Shown: positions 8,967 through 18,195 of the stretch, piece by piece | Layout of the letters: each line of letters begins with the position of its first letter | How positions within the stretch are numbered: the first letter of the stretch is position 1 | Assembly (NCBI GenBank): GCA_036796255.1 | Contig: DAIRDH010000010.1 | Coordinates: forward strand, 12,631 to 76,630 | Reading direction: 5' to 3' | Source of the DNA: T3Sed10-241 sp036796255 | GTDB lineage: Bacteria > Bacteroidota > Bacteroidia > Flavobacteriales_D > Cryomorphaceae | DNA length: 64,000 bases | Notes under the pieces: generated by a model | Told to the model about the DNA's origin: nothing | The model's database searches: none | Seen by the model: the letters and a program-made list of their open reading frames with translations, nothing else | Program-made: the position numbers and the translations under genes

Positions 8967-10898
8967 CTATCGCTGGGCTTCCAAAATTGTAAATCCCATA
9001 GGTGGTAACTTCAACTCTATTGAATGGAGCTTGCCATGGCTTGGTTCGGCCTCAGCTGTGATGATCTCATCGTTGGTAAATCCGCTTCCGCCAAATCGCA
9101 AGGCGTCAGAGTTAAAAATTTCTTTGTACTTCTTTTTATCCTGCACGCCAATTCTATAGCGTTCCTGGGCCACAGGCACAAAGTTACCAATGATGAGGAG
9201 TTTTTTGGCAGCACTTTTTCCTTTGGCTTTGCCTTTTCGGTAAAAGCAAATAACGGAGTTTTTGCTGTCGCCATAATCGATCCATTCGAAGCCCTCACCG
9301 CTGAAGTTGAAGTCGTGAAGGGCGTTTTTTTCTTTATACAATGAATTGAGTTCCGTGACCATTTCGGCCATGCCGTTATGGAAATTAAATTTGTAAAGAT
9401 TCCACAGCAGGCTCTCATCGTGCTTCCACTCTGAGAATTGTGCAAACTCATTGCCCATAAATAGGATTTTGGCTCCGGGATGGGTGTACATCCAGCAGTA
9501 CAAAGAACGAAGGTTGGCAAAGCGCTGCCATTCGTCGCCGGGCATGCGCGAGAGGAGTGAACCCTTGCCGTGCACCACTTCATCATGTGAGAGCGGCAGC
9601 ATAAAGTTTTCCGTAAAGGCATACACAAGGCTGAAAGTGAGCTTATTCTGGTGGTATTGTCTGAAAAGTGGATTCTCTTTCATGTATTCCAACATATCAT
9701 TCATCCAGCCCATCATCCACTTCATGCCAAAACCGAGTCCACCGGTATCAACAGGTCTTGAGACACCTGGCCATGAGGTGCTTTCCTCTGCGATGGTTTG
9801 TACATCGGGGAAGTTGGCATACACAGCGGCATTCATTTCTCTTAGCAGCGACACAGCTTCCAGATTCTCACGACCACCGTATTTGTTTGGAATCCACTCA
9901 CCTTCCTTGCGGCTGTAATCGAGGTAAAGCATGGAAGCCACGGCATCCACGCGGATGCCATCGATGTGAAACACATCGAGCCAATACATCGCATTGCTGA
10001 TCAGGAAGGCGCGTACTTCGTTGCGGCCATAGTTGAAAATGTAGCTTTTCCAGTCGGGGTGATAACCCAACCTGTGGTCTTCATGCTCATAGAGCGCAGT
10101 GCCGTCAAAGCGGAAAAGGCCATGCATATCGCCCGGGAAGTGGCTGGGCACCCAGTCCACAAACACGCCGATATCGGCATTGTGGAAGGCATCAACGAGG
10201 TAGGCGAAGTCTTCGGGCGTGCCAAAGCGCGACGAAGGAGCAAAATATCCAGTGATTTGATAGCCCCATGAGCCAAAGAAGGGGTGCTCCATCACGGGCA
10301 TGAATTCTACGTGTGTGAAACCGAGTTTCTTCACGTAAGGTACGAGTTCATCGGCGAGTTCGCGGTAAGTAAGCGAGCGGTTGTTGTCATCGGCTTTGCG
10401 CCTCCAGGAGCCAAGGTGTACCTCGTAAACCGAGATGGGTGCGTCGAGGCTGTTGTGCTTTTTGCGCTTCTTCATCCATGCGCTGTCCGTCCATTTCGGC
10501 TGGATTTTACGCACTACAGAAGCCGTTTTTGGTGGGGTTTCCCATTGACGGGCAAAGGGATCGCCCTTTTCAAGATAGCCATTGGTACCGCGCATCTTGA
10601 TGGCATATTTGTATACTTCGCCTTCGCCTACCCCGGGTATAAATCCTTCCCAAAGGCCGCTGTGGTCCCAGCGGCTATTAAGCACATGCATGGTTCTGTT
10701 CCAGCTGTTGAAATTGCCAATCACGGAAACTGAATCGGCATTGGGGGCCCATACCACGAAGTAAGTTCCTGCAATACCATCGACTTCCATCGGGGTGCTG
10801 CCCATTTTTTCGTAGAGCCTGTGGTGTGTGCCAGTGCCCAGAAGGGAAATGTCAAAGTCAGTAAGCAGGCTGAAAGGTTTAACTGGTGCGTCGGTCAT
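8967..10898 (-). CDS. glgB: 1,4-alpha-glucan branching enzyme (GH13)
   Basis: GlgB cuts alpha-1,4 glucan chains and re-attaches them as alpha-1,6 branches in the cytoplasm. The 643-residue length matches the family. An N-terminal CBM48 domain (GTYFVVWAPNADSVSVIGNFNSWNR) precedes the GH13 barrel: DWVPSHFPGD (region I), DGIRVDAVASMLYLDY (region II, nucleophile Asp), TIAEESTSWP (region III, acid Glu) and PLSHDEVVHGKGS (region IV, Asp). The ATG at 10898 is 2 bases after the maltokinase stop; an overlapping TTG at 10904 is the alternative. Together with GlgE it would build branched alpha-glucan from maltose-1-phosphate. Confidence 0.97.
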   Translation of the reverse strand: MTDAPVKPFSLLTDFDISLLGTGTHHRLYEKMGSTPMEVDGIAGTYFVVWAPNADSVSVIGNFNSWNRTMHVLNSRWDHSGLWEGFIPGVGEGEVYKYAIKMRGTNGYLEKGDPFARQWETPPKTASVVRKIQPKWTDSAWMKKRKKHNSLDAPISVYEVHLGSWRRKADDNNRSLTYRELADELVPYVKKLGFTHVEFMPVMEHPFFGSWGYQITGYFAPSSRFGTPEDFAYLVDAFHNADIGVFVDWVPSHFPGDMHGLFRFDGTALYEHEDHRLGYHPDWKSYIFNYGRNEVRAFLISNAMYWLDVFHIDGIRVDAVASMLYLDYSRKEGEWIPNKYGGRENLEAVSLLREMNAAVYANFPDVQTIAEESTSWPGVSRPVDTGGLGFGMKWMMGWMNDMLEYMKENPLFRQYHQNKLTFSLVYAFTENFMLPLSHDEVVHGKGSLLSRMPGDEWQRFANLRSLYCWMYTHPGAKILFMGNEFAQFSEWKHDESLLWNLYKFNFHNGMAEMVTELNSLYKEKNALHDFNFSGEGFEWIDYGDSKNSVICFYRKGKAKGKSAAKKLLIIGNFVPVAQERYRIGVQDKKKYKEIFNSDALRFGGSGFTNDEIITAEAEPSHGKLHSIELKLPPMGFTILEAQR

Positions 10899-10900
10899 GG

Positions 10901-12523
10901 TCAATCGTTATTTAGAATTTGCATAATGCCTTTGAGTGGTATCACCACCCAATCAGGCCGTGCGTGAAGCTCGTATCCGAGCTCGTAAATTGCTTTTTCA
11001 AAGATATGGTAACGCAACAAGAAGTCGATTTCGCGTTCGTACCCAATATTTAATCCACCTTCCATCGCCGTTTTGGTGTAGTAATAAAGGCTAATCCCAA
11101 CGAGGAGGCGGTAGTAGCGTCCGCCTATTTCCATCAGCATTTCCTGATCGGGATGGCCGGCAAACCGCTGAAATATAGTGGCAAATACTGCATAGTGGTA
11201 AGAGCGAAACAAACCTGCAAGGTCTTTGACCGGGGGCTGCTTCACCTTGCGGTCGCGGATGGTGCTCTCAGGTTCACCTTCGAAATCGAGGATGCAAAAA
11301 TCATCGCCCGTGATGAGCACCTGGCCCAGATGGTAGTCGCCGTGTATCCGAATGCGCGCTGAGTTGAGCTTCTGCTCATCGAAGTTGAGTAGCCGGTCCT
11401 TGATGCGGTCCTTATTGTCGATAAGGTAATCCGCATATTCGCGGGCTTTGCCTTTGAGCTCCTTTTTGTGCTGGTCAAGCAGGTGAAATCGCCTGTCATA
11501 CATATACATCACCCTGTTGAGCAGCCACACCGTATAGTCACTTGTGAAGGCCTCAGGATTAAAGTGCCGATCAGTTTTGTCTTCGGCCAATGAAAGGTGA
11601 AGCTCAGCGGTGCGCACGGCAAGCTTTTTTACTTTGGCAAGCATTCCTTCTCCCACCAGTTTGCGGTAAAAGGCTGGCACCTTGCGCAGTTCAATGGCCC
11701 GGTATAGCTCCACCTTAGGCAAGTCATCGAGCTTGAGGTCAAGCTCATTGCTGCGCTTGAAGAAAGCTTCAATTTCGTTGAGCGTATCATTCCATGCCTC
11801 GCCTTCATTGTCAACTTTCTCCTGCATCAGCCCGAGAGATACGGTGTAGTAATCAGCGCGTATCCACTCTATACTGCCGGCAAAATGGGGTGAATGCGGG
11901 AAATTCGATTTTTCCGAAAGGAAGCGCGTGAGCTCAAGGTCGGGATTATTGTTTCGGAATAGCTTTCGGTATATTTTCAGGTAGTACAAGTCGCCGTACA
12001 CGATGGTACTGTTGCTCTGCTCCACTGCGAGCACTTTTGAATTCTTCCCATGGATGGCTGCAGCCGGCTTTAGCCTTTTTCCCTTGCTGAAAGTAAGTTC
12101 TCCCCCGGGTACCTCCAGCTTGCTGCGGTCAAGTATGTGCTGAAAGATACTTTCGCGAAATTTTTTGCAATAAATGGCATCAATGAGGTAGCCTGTTTTT
12201 TCGCCTTTTGCGTTTTTCAACTGGCAAATGATGGCTTTCTTGTCTTCCGCTTCGGTATTCATGCATACCGGCAGCAGGTACGTTTCGCTGTGAGCAGTTT
12301 CAAATACGGCCTCGACAAAAAGGAAAAAAGCTTTTTGGTTTTTGCTGATTTCGTAGGGAAATATCCTGTCGATGTTGTAGCGCTTTATGTGCGATGTCTT
12401 TGCGCCAAACCATCTCATGTTTAGAACATAAGAAGGTACAATTTCGGATTCAAACTTTGCGAGCAGGCTGTCTTCCCGATCGAAGATCTCCTCCCAACTT
12501 TTGTCAATCGTGAGGCTTTTCAT
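10901..12523 (-). CDS. mak: Maltokinase (maltose 1-phosphate forming)
   Basis: Maltokinase phosphorylates maltose to maltose-1-phosphate, the substrate of GlgE. This 540-residue protein has the N-terminal cap region with MRWFGAKTSHIKRY, as in Mak/Pep2 proteins, and an aminoglycoside-phosphotransferase-like kinase core with the catalytic loop IHGDYHLGQVL and the metal-binding ILDFEGEP motif. It lies 2 bases after the glgE stop and directly before glgB, so the three are surely cotranscribed. In many bacteria this enzyme is fused or adjacent to trehalose synthase TreS; no TreS is seen in the window, so the maltose source is open. Confidence 0.92.
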   Translation of the reverse strand: MKSLTIDKSWEEIFDREDSLLAKFESEIVPSYVLNMRWFGAKTSHIKRYNIDRIFPYEISKNQKAFFLFVEAVFETAHSETYLLPVCMNTEAEDKKAIICQLKNAKGEKTGYLIDAIYCKKFRESIFQHILDRSKLEVPGGELTFSKGKRLKPAAAIHGKNSKVLAVEQSNSTIVYGDLYYLKIYRKLFRNNNPDLELTRFLSEKSNFPHSPHFAGSIEWIRADYYTVSLGLMQEKVDNEGEAWNDTLNEIEAFFKRSNELDLKLDDLPKVELYRAIELRKVPAFYRKLVGEGMLAKVKKLAVRTAELHLSLAEDKTDRHFNPEAFTSDYTVWLLNRVMYMYDRRFHLLDQHKKELKGKAREYADYLIDNKDRIKDRLLNFDEQKLNSARIRIHGDYHLGQVLITGDDFCILDFEGEPESTIRDRKVKQPPVKDLAGLFRSYHYAVFATIFQRFAGHPDQEMLMEIGGRYYRLLVGISLYYYTKTAMEGGLNIGYEREIDFLLRYHIFEKAIYELGYELHARPDWVVIPLKGIMQILNND

Positions 12524-12525
12524 GG

Positions 12526-14463
12526 TCAGTGGCGTATCTGGAAACAGTGAAAGGGCAATCCGTTGGGGTTGAGCTCTACGTAGTTGTATTCACCCTGCCA
12601 GCCATAAGAGGCCTGAGTGATGAGGTCAGTGACCTGGTAGGGTTTGTCTGTGCCTATTCCCAGAAGGTGAAGGGGTACTTTCACAATTCCCTGCTGTGTG
12701 TAATAAGGATCTAAATTTACAACAAAAAGCATGTGGTCGCCTTTGCCATCGCTTTTGAAGTAGGCCATCAGTTGTGGATTATCGACTACGCAGCCTACGT
12801 AGTTATAGGTGTCCTGCAATGCAGGGTGGTGTCTCCTGATTTGGTTTACCGTTTTGATCAGTGTTTTGAGTTTGCCGCGTGTATCCCACACGTGCCGCAC
12901 CACTTCGTACTTTTCAGAGTCGTAATATTCTTCCTTACCGGGCATGGCTTGGTAGAGCATGTTCTCATACACCGGGCCGTACATTCCGTAATTGCTGCTT
13001 AGGGTAGCTGCCAGGAAGTAGCGCGTCATGAATGTGGCCTCCACGGGCTGTTGCAATTCATATGGCAGGATGTCAGGTGTATTGGGCCAAAAGTTGGGCC
13101 TGAGGTACTGCCTTGATGGATCGCTGCTCAACTCATCCATGTATTCCATGAGTTGCGCCTTGGTATTGCGCCAGGTGAAGTAAGAGTAACTGTGCGTAAA
13201 GCCTGCTTTTGCGAGCTGATGCATAATCTTGGGGCGTGTAAAAGCCTCAGAAAGAAAAATGATTTCTGGATTCTTTTCCCGCACTTTGGCGATAAGCCAC
13301 TTCCAGAATTTGAAGGGCTTGGTGTGGGGATTGTCAACACGAAATATGGTGATGCCTTGTGCTATCCAGTAGGTCACAATGCTGAGCAACTCGTTCCAGA
13401 GGTTTTCCCAGTCTTCACATTCAAAGAATATGGGCAAGATGTCCTGGTACTTTTTCGGCGGATTTTCAGCGTATTGCACCGTGCCATCGGGTCGCCACCT
13501 GAACCAGCCGGGATGGGCTTTCACATAAGGGTGGTCTGGTGCACATTGCAAGGCGAAGTCCATGGCCACTTCGATGCCGAGTGATTTGGCTTGACCGACA
13601 AAGCTTTTGAAATCATCCAAAGTACCCAGGTCGGGATGGATGTCTTTGTGACCGCCTAGCCGTGAGCCTATGGCCCAGGGCGAGCCTACATCGCCCTCTA
13701 CGGTGGTGGTGGCGTTGTTTTTGCCTTTTCGGTTTATCTCACCGATGGGGTGAATGGGAGGGAAATAGACCACGTCAAATCCCATTTCGGCCACGTATGG
13801 AAGGCGCTTGGCAGCATCCACGAAGGAGCCGTGCACACTGGGGTCGCTGCCGCTGCTGCGCGGAAAAAATTCGTACCAGGCGCTGAACATGGCCTTCTTG
13901 CGGTCTACCCAAAGTGGATATTCCGGGCTTCGGGCCGGGAAAGTCTGGTAAGGGAATTCTTCAAAAAGCTGCTTGAGTTCATCGCCCATGGCGAGTTCTA
14001 GCGATTCCTCATAGCGCTTCTCATTTGCAAAAGTGTCTTTGCAGTTTTTAATCAGTTTCTTCTTTTCGGCCTCTTTAGGCTTCAAGTGCTTTAAGTATTG
14101 CAAACCATCGAGCAGCTCCACGTTGACGTGTTGCCCTCCTTTTACTTTTCTGATCAATTCATGCTGCCAGTTCAGGGCAAAATCGACCCAGGCCTCAATG
14201 TAGAATGTGTACGCGCCCATTCCACCCACTTCGAATGTGCCGACCCAGGCGTCGTTTACCAGGCTTTTCATCGGGTAGTGCCTGTGCTTGCGCTCTTTCG
14301 GGTGTTTTACAAATATTCGTGCGTTCACGACATCATGTCCATCTCCGAATATGTCGGCTTTAACTGTTACAGTATCACCCTCAATGCGTTTGATGGCAAA
14401 ATCACCACCATTTACAACAGGACTTACATTCTCGATAACAGCGCGGTGGCGCATCTCTTCCAT
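12526..14463 (-). CDS. glgE: Alpha-1,4-glucan:maltose-1-phosphate maltosyltransferase (GH13_3)
   Basis: GlgE transfers maltosyl units from alpha-maltose-1-phosphate to the end of an alpha-1,4 glucan. The 645-residue protein has the GlgE N-terminal domain (VKADIFGDGHDVV...), the insertion with IHPIGEINRKGKNN, the nucleophile block TIFRVDNPHTKPFKFWKW and the acid/base block IIFLSEAFTRPK. The FALQCAPDHPY motif is typical of the family. It is the first gene of the operon glgE-mak-glgB-GH57; a TAAGTTTG -7 box and a 12-bp perfect palindrome lie upstream. This marks a GlgE route of glycogen synthesis independent of ADP-glucose. Confidence 0.96.
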   Translation of the reverse strand: MEEMRHRAVIENVSPVVNGGDFAIKRIEGDTVTVKADIFGDGHDVVNARIFVKHPKERKHRHYPMKSLVNDAWVGTFEVGGMGAYTFYIEAWVDFALNWQHELIRKVKGGQHVNVELLDGLQYLKHLKPKEAEKKKLIKNCKDTFANEKRYEESLELAMGDELKQLFEEFPYQTFPARSPEYPLWVDRKKAMFSAWYEFFPRSSGSDPSVHGSFVDAAKRLPYVAEMGFDVVYFPPIHPIGEINRKGKNNATTTVEGDVGSPWAIGSRLGGHKDIHPDLGTLDDFKSFVGQAKSLGIEVAMDFALQCAPDHPYVKAHPGWFRWRPDGTVQYAENPPKKYQDILPIFFECEDWENLWNELLSIVTYWIAQGITIFRVDNPHTKPFKFWKWLIAKVREKNPEIIFLSEAFTRPKIMHQLAKAGFTHSYSYFTWRNTKAQLMEYMDELSSDPSRQYLRPNFWPNTPDILPYELQQPVEATFMTRYFLAATLSSNYGMYGPVYENMLYQAMPGKEEYYDSEKYEVVRHVWDTRGKLKTLIKTVNQIRRHHPALQDTYNYVGCVVDNPQLMAYFKSDGKGDHMLFVVNLDPYYTQQGIVKVPLHLLGIGTDKPYQVTDLITQASYGWQGEYNYVELNPNGLPFHCFQIRH

Positions 14464-14484
14464 ACTTATTGTACTAATTACACT

Positions 14485-14496
14485 TTAGCCGGCTAA
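14485..14496. promoter_or_regulatory. Perfect 12-bp palindrome, candidate operator of the glgE operon
   Basis: TTAGCCGGCTAA is a perfect inverted repeat 22 bases before the glgE start codon and just downstream of its -7 box, where a bound repressor would block transcription. Its GC-rich centre stands out in an AT-rich intergenic region. No regulator gene is adjacent; the operator role is inferred from position and symmetry only. Confidence 0.4.
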
Positions 14497-14518
14497 TTTA
14501 GTAAAAAGGTGTTGTCGG

Positions 14519-14526
14519 CAAACTTA
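14519..14526 (-). promoter_or_regulatory. -7 promoter box (TAAGTTTG) of the glgE operon
   Basis: On the minus strand TAAGTTTG matches TAnnTTTG perfectly and lies 55 bases before the glgE ATG, giving a leader of about 50 nt that contains the 12-bp palindrome. No clear -33 TTG is seen. Confidence 0.5.
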
Positions 14527-14647
14527 TTACAAGGCAATTGCAGCGATTTTACTCAGTTCTCGGGAGAGCGGCTAAAATTGGCTTCTATGTACAGGTTTTT
14601 GAATTTTCAGCCCTTCAATGCCATGTGATATCATGTATCTTCGCCCC

Positions 14648-15646
14648 ATGATATTGGTGACCGGAAGCACAGGAATTGTGGGCACAAGGCTCATGTATGA
14701 TTTGCTCAAGCGGGGCGATGCCGTACGTGGTATGCGACGTGCCGGAAGTGATCTTGCGTTTGTGCGCCGCGTATTTAAATTTTATGATCCCCTGGATGGT
14801 GAGCGGCTCTTCGCCAAAATTGAATGGACCGAAGGCGACGTGCTTGACATTGATTCGCTTGAAGGCGCTCTAAATGGAGTACACGAGGTTTACCACGCAG
14901 CTGCGCTTGTCAGCTATTCACCCAGTGACAGGGAGCGCCTACTTTCAATCAATAAAGAGGGCACGGCCAATGTAGTTAATGTAGCCCTCGAAGCAGGGGT
15001 GAGCAAGATATGCCATCTGAGCTCTGTTGCAGCCATTGGCAAGCCCGAGCATGGCCCTGCCAACGAGGAAACGGTGTGGAGACGCAGCAAGCAACGCTCG
15101 TTATACGGGCTCAGTAAGTACCTGGCGGAAGGTGAGGTATGGCGCGGTGCGGCAGAGGGTCTGCCATGCGTGATCGTAAATCCGTCGGTAATTTTGGGAC
15201 CGTCAAAACCCGATCAAAGCAGCGGCATGCTTATGGCCCTTTTTCGGAAAGGTCCAGCGTATTACCCAATAGGCACTGCCGGATTTGTCGACGTTCGCGA
15301 TGTTAGTGACATTTGTATTCAATTGATGGGCAGCGATGTGCAGGGTGAGAGGTTTATTCTCAATGCAGCTCAGTTGCCTTTCCGGCAAATGCTCAATGAA
15401 GCAGCTGAAGTTTATGGAAACAGGCCTCCTGGATTTGCGGTTCAGCCCTGGATGCTAGAGCTGGTCTGGCCTATGGCAGCCTTGGCCTCATTGATTTCAG
15501 GAAAGCCGCCGCGCATCACCCGTGAAACCGCGAGAAATGCTTCCAACGATCTGGCTTATGATACTTCTAAAATTGAAAAATTTAGAAGGGAGAAATTTAT
15601 AACACCAATCGAATCAATGGCTTATTTCAAGGCTTTTTTTGATTGA
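14648..15646 (+). CDS. NAD-dependent epimerase/dehydratase (extended SDR family)
   Basis: A 332-residue extended short-chain dehydrogenase/reductase. The ATG at 14648 opens MILVTGSTGIVGTRLMYDLL, with the GxxGxxG nucleotide-binding motif at the very N-terminus; the ATG ten codons upstream is less likely. CHLSSVAAIG holds the catalytic Ser and LYGLSKYLAE the YxxxK pair, so all key residues are present. Such proteins act on nucleotide sugars, dihydroflavonol-like or sterol-like substrates; nothing here tells which. Its 3' end overlaps the converging DUF4296 gene by 20 bases. Confidence 0.88.
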   Translation: MILVTGSTGIVGTRLMYDLLKRGDAVRGMRRAGSDLAFVRRVFKFYDPLDGERLFAKIEWTEGDVLDIDSLEGALNGVHEVYHAAALVSYSPSDRERLLSINKEGTANVVNVALEAGVSKICHLSSVAAIGKPEHGPANEETVWRRSKQRSLYGLSKYLAEGEVWRGAAEGLPCVIVNPSVILGPSKPDQSSGMLMALFRKGPAYYPIGTAGFVDVRDVSDICIQLMGSDVQGERFILNAAQLPFRQMLNEAAEVYGNRPPGFAVQPWMLELVWPMAALASLISGKPPRITRETARNASNDLAYDTSKIEKFRREKFITPIESMAYFKAFFD

Positions 15647-16145
15647 TTTTTTTCGAAGGGCCTTCTTTTTGTTGCCTTACGGTATTCTGTAAGGAGTCGC
15701 TCAATTGCATCTGATTAACTAAGGCCTCCTTATATGCCGGTGATTTGCTAAATCCTGATTCTGATGAATCGCGCTTGCTTTGATGCGCGCTGGAATAGTC
15801 CTTTTTTATTTGCGCCTCAAGCTTGCTCAGGCTGTCAAGTACTTGCTCAAATACGCCTTCCATCAGTTCAGGCCGGGATTGGTAGAAGCCATAGGTTTTG
15901 CGAAAATCTTCCTCTTTGATTTCATGTCGTTCAAATATCTCATCGTAAAGTTCCCTGCTCAAGCTGCCATCTTTGTTGAGGCTGTGCGCATACTGGGTTT
16001 TGATGCCTTCAGCAATCTGAACGTCAAGCATGATGGCTGTAAAGGTTTGTCGGTCAAGGATATCTTTTGGAATTGCGTTGTCATCAGAGCTACATGAGAG
16101 CAGGCCCAATGCTAAGAGCAAGTGCATGGCAAATCGATGGATCAT
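15627..16145 (-). CDS. DUF4296 lipoprotein
   Basis: A 172-residue protein with a lipoprotein signal (LLLALGLLSCSSDD, lipobox Cys at residue 18) and a DUF4296 domain (TFTAIMLDVQIAEGIKT...FRKTYGFYQSRPELMEGVFEQVLDSLSKLE). The C-terminal third is rich in Lys, Ser and Gln and is probably disordered. The function of DUF4296 is unknown; it is common in Bacteroidota. The start overlaps the dihydroorotase stop (ATGA), so the two are translationally coupled. Confidence 0.85.
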   Translation of the reverse strand: MIHRFAMHLLLALGLLSCSSDDNAIPKDILDRQTFTAIMLDVQIAEGIKTQYAHSLNKDGSLSRELYDEIFERHEIKEEDFRKTYGFYQSRPELMEGVFEQVLDSLSKLEAQIKKDYSSAHQSKRDSSESGFSKSPAYKEALVNQMQLSDSLQNTVRQQKEGPSKKINQKKP

Positions 16146-17479
16146 CGATTGAAGTTTAGGCGTTGACCCCTATTATCATCAAATATGCGGCCATTGTGGT
16201 ACACGGTGTTTCCATTCACGAAAGTGCGCACCACTGAGCTTTGGAACCGCATGTTTTCAAATGGACTCCAGCCACATTTATACAACAGGTTATCCTTGCT
16301 TACGATTGCTCCGGCAGTGAGGTCTATAAGTACGAGGTCGGCAGCATATCCTTCGCGAATGTATCCGCGGCGTGTGATTTGAAACAAATCTGCTACGCGA
16401 TGACTCGTTTTTGCAACAATCGTTTCAAGTGAAAAAACCCCTTGATGCATCAATTCCAGAAGTGCAGGCAAGGCGTGCTGCACGAGAGGCCCTCCGGAAG
16501 GCGCACTGAAATATGGATTGTTTTTTTCTTCGAGGGTGTGGGGGGCATGGTCGGTGGCGATCACGTCAATACGGTCATCATTTACCGCCTGGCGAATGGC
16601 TTCCCGGTCATCAGCCGTTTTTACTGCGGGATTCCATTTGATAAAGGTCCCTTTGTCTGCATAGTCGGCACCGGTAAACCAAAGGTGGTGGATACAGGCT
16701 TCGGCGGTTATTTTCTTTTCCGAAAGGGGTATGTCATTTCTGAAAAGTTCGGTTTCCCGCGCAGTGGAAATGTGGAGGATATGAAGGCGGGTGTCGAATT
16801 TGGAAGCGCGCTCTATGGCCATGGACGAACTTCGGTAGCAAGCTTCAACCGAACGGATCAGTGGATGGGCACTCATAGGCACTTCAGCGCCATAGCGCTT
16901 TTTGAAGATTGCAGTATTGGTGGCGATGGTTTCCTCGTCTTCGCAGTGGGTGGCAATGAGTGTAGGACTTTCCTTGAAAATGCCATCGAGTGTTGCGGCC
17001 TTGTCTACCAGCATATTGCCTGTGGAGGAACCCATGAAGATTTTTACGCCGCACACCCTTTTTGGGTCAGTCTTGAGCACTTCTGAGAGGTTGTCATTTG
17101 AAGCGCCCATGAAAAAAGAGAAATTTGCCACAGAGTCCTCTGCAGCCTTATCGTATTTTTCCTGCAGTAATTCCTGCGTCAAGGTGTTGGGAACTGTATT
17201 GGGCATTTCCATAAATGAAGTGATGCCTCCGGCTACAGCAGCCCGACTTTCAGTAGCAATGTTTGCCTTGTGCGTGAGGCCCGGTTCACGAAAATGTACC
17301 TGATCGTCAATAAGTCCTGGAATGAGGTGCAAGCCTTTCGCCTGGATCACTTCAGCAGAGGAAGGCGCTTCAATGTGGGTCGCAATACGCGATATGAGGC
17401 CATCTTCTATTAAGACATCCTGCACCTTGCGCTGACCCTCGTTTACAATTGTTGCTCCTGTGATGAGAATTTTTGCCAT
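16142..17479 (-). CDS. pyrC: Dihydroorotase (catalytic copy)
   Basis: It closes N-carbamoyl-aspartate to dihydroorotate in pyrimidine synthesis. The 445 residues form an amidohydrolase barrel: IPGLIDDQVHFREPG (metal site; a Gln replaces the first His of the usual HxH, a form I recall from Bacteroidota orthologues), the GSSTGNMLVD loop, TLIATHCEDE, LHILHIST and VIATDHAPHT with the catalytic Asp. It sits in the operon polyprenol-P-mannose synthase - pyrC - DUF4296, 11 bases after the first and overlapping the third. A second, degenerate dihydroorotase-like gene lies at 44124-45392. Confidence 0.93.
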   Translation of the reverse strand: MAKILITGATIVNEGQRKVQDVLIEDGLISRIATHIEAPSSAEVIQAKGLHLIPGLIDDQVHFREPGLTHKANIATESRAAVAGGITSFMEMPNTVPNTLTQELLQEKYDKAAEDSVANFSFFMGASNDNLSEVLKTDPKRVCGVKIFMGSSTGNMLVDKAATLDGIFKESPTLIATHCEDEETIATNTAIFKKRYGAEVPMSAHPLIRSVEACYRSSSMAIERASKFDTRLHILHISTARETELFRNDIPLSEKKITAEACIHHLWFTGADYADKGTFIKWNPAVKTADDREAIRQAVNDDRIDVIATDHAPHTLEEKNNPYFSAPSGGPLVQHALPALLELMHQGVFSLETIVAKTSHRVADLFQITRRGYIREGYAADLVLIDLTAGAIVSKDNLLYKCGWSPFENMRFQSSVVRTFVNGNTVYHNGRIFDDNRGQRLNFNR

Positions 17480-17490
17480 GAGAATGAATT

Positions 17491-18195
17491 TTAAAAACGC
17501 ATTTTGAGTACACCGAAAAAAGCTTCTTTGAATATTCCCATATTCATTTTGCTTGATCCCACCTGCCTATCAATGAAGGTGATGGGAATTTCTTTGGGTT
17601 TGAATCCTTTTTTGAGCGCTGCGTATTTCATTTCTATTTGAAAAGCGTAGCCTACAAATTCAATGCTGCCAAGATCAATAGCTTCAAGTACTTCGCGCTT
17701 GTAACACACAAATCCGGCAGTGGTATCTCTTACATTGATCCACAGTATAGACCGTACGTATAGCGATGCGAAGTAGGATATTAGTATGCGGCTTAGCGGC
17801 CAGTTGCTGACACGCCCGCCTTTCACGTAGCGCGAACCCACGCTGAAATCAGCTTCTCCAGTAGTGCATGGCTCATAAAGCCTTGGCAGGTCGTCAGGGT
17901 TGTGAGAGAGGTCAGCATCCATTTCGAAAATGTGGGTGTATTGGCCATTGAGGCAATAGCGAAAACCGGCAATATAGGCGGTGCCTAAACCATTTTTTTC
18001 CTTTCGCTCCATCAAATGCAGCCTGTCAGGATATTGAACCTGCATTGATTTTACGATATCGGCTGTGCCGTCTGGCGAATTGTCATCTACCACAAGTACG
18101 TCAAAGGGGGTACTCAATGTGAATACCTTATCGATGACTTTTTGGATATTCCCGCTCTCGTTGTAAGTGGGAATGATGACGATACCTTTGTTCAA
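17491..18195 (-). CDS. Polyprenol monophosphomannose synthase (GT2)
   Basis: A 234-residue family 2 glycosyltransferase of the DPM1 type that transfers mannose from GDP-mannose to polyprenyl phosphate at the inner membrane face. Visible motifs are IVIIPTYNESGNI, VVDDNSPDGT, MDADLSHNPDDLP (the DXD-type metal site) and GSRYVKGG. It lacks the C-terminal membrane helices of longer homologues. The start is unusual: the frame has a TAG six codons upstream, and the only start that keeps IVIIPTYNE is a TTG at 18195. It leads the operon with pyrC and the DUF4296 lipoprotein. Confidence 0.9.
   Translation of the reverse strand: MNKGIVIIPTYNESGNIQKVIDKVFTLSTPFDVLVVDDNSPDGTADIVKSMQVQYPDRLHLMERKEKNGLGTAYIAGFRYCLNGQYTHIFEMDADLSHNPDDLPRLYEPCTTGEADFSVGSRYVKGGRVSNWPLSRILISYFASLYVRSILWINVRDTTAGFVCYKREVLEAIDLGSIEFVGYAFQIEMKYAALKKGFKPKEIPITFIDRQVGSSKMNMGIFKEAFFGVLKMRF

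Noticed and set aside
16442..17086. 214-codon plus-strand frame opposite the dihydroorotase gene
   Set aside because: It is antisense to a firmly identified gene with intact motifs; it has no domain, promoter or sensible start.
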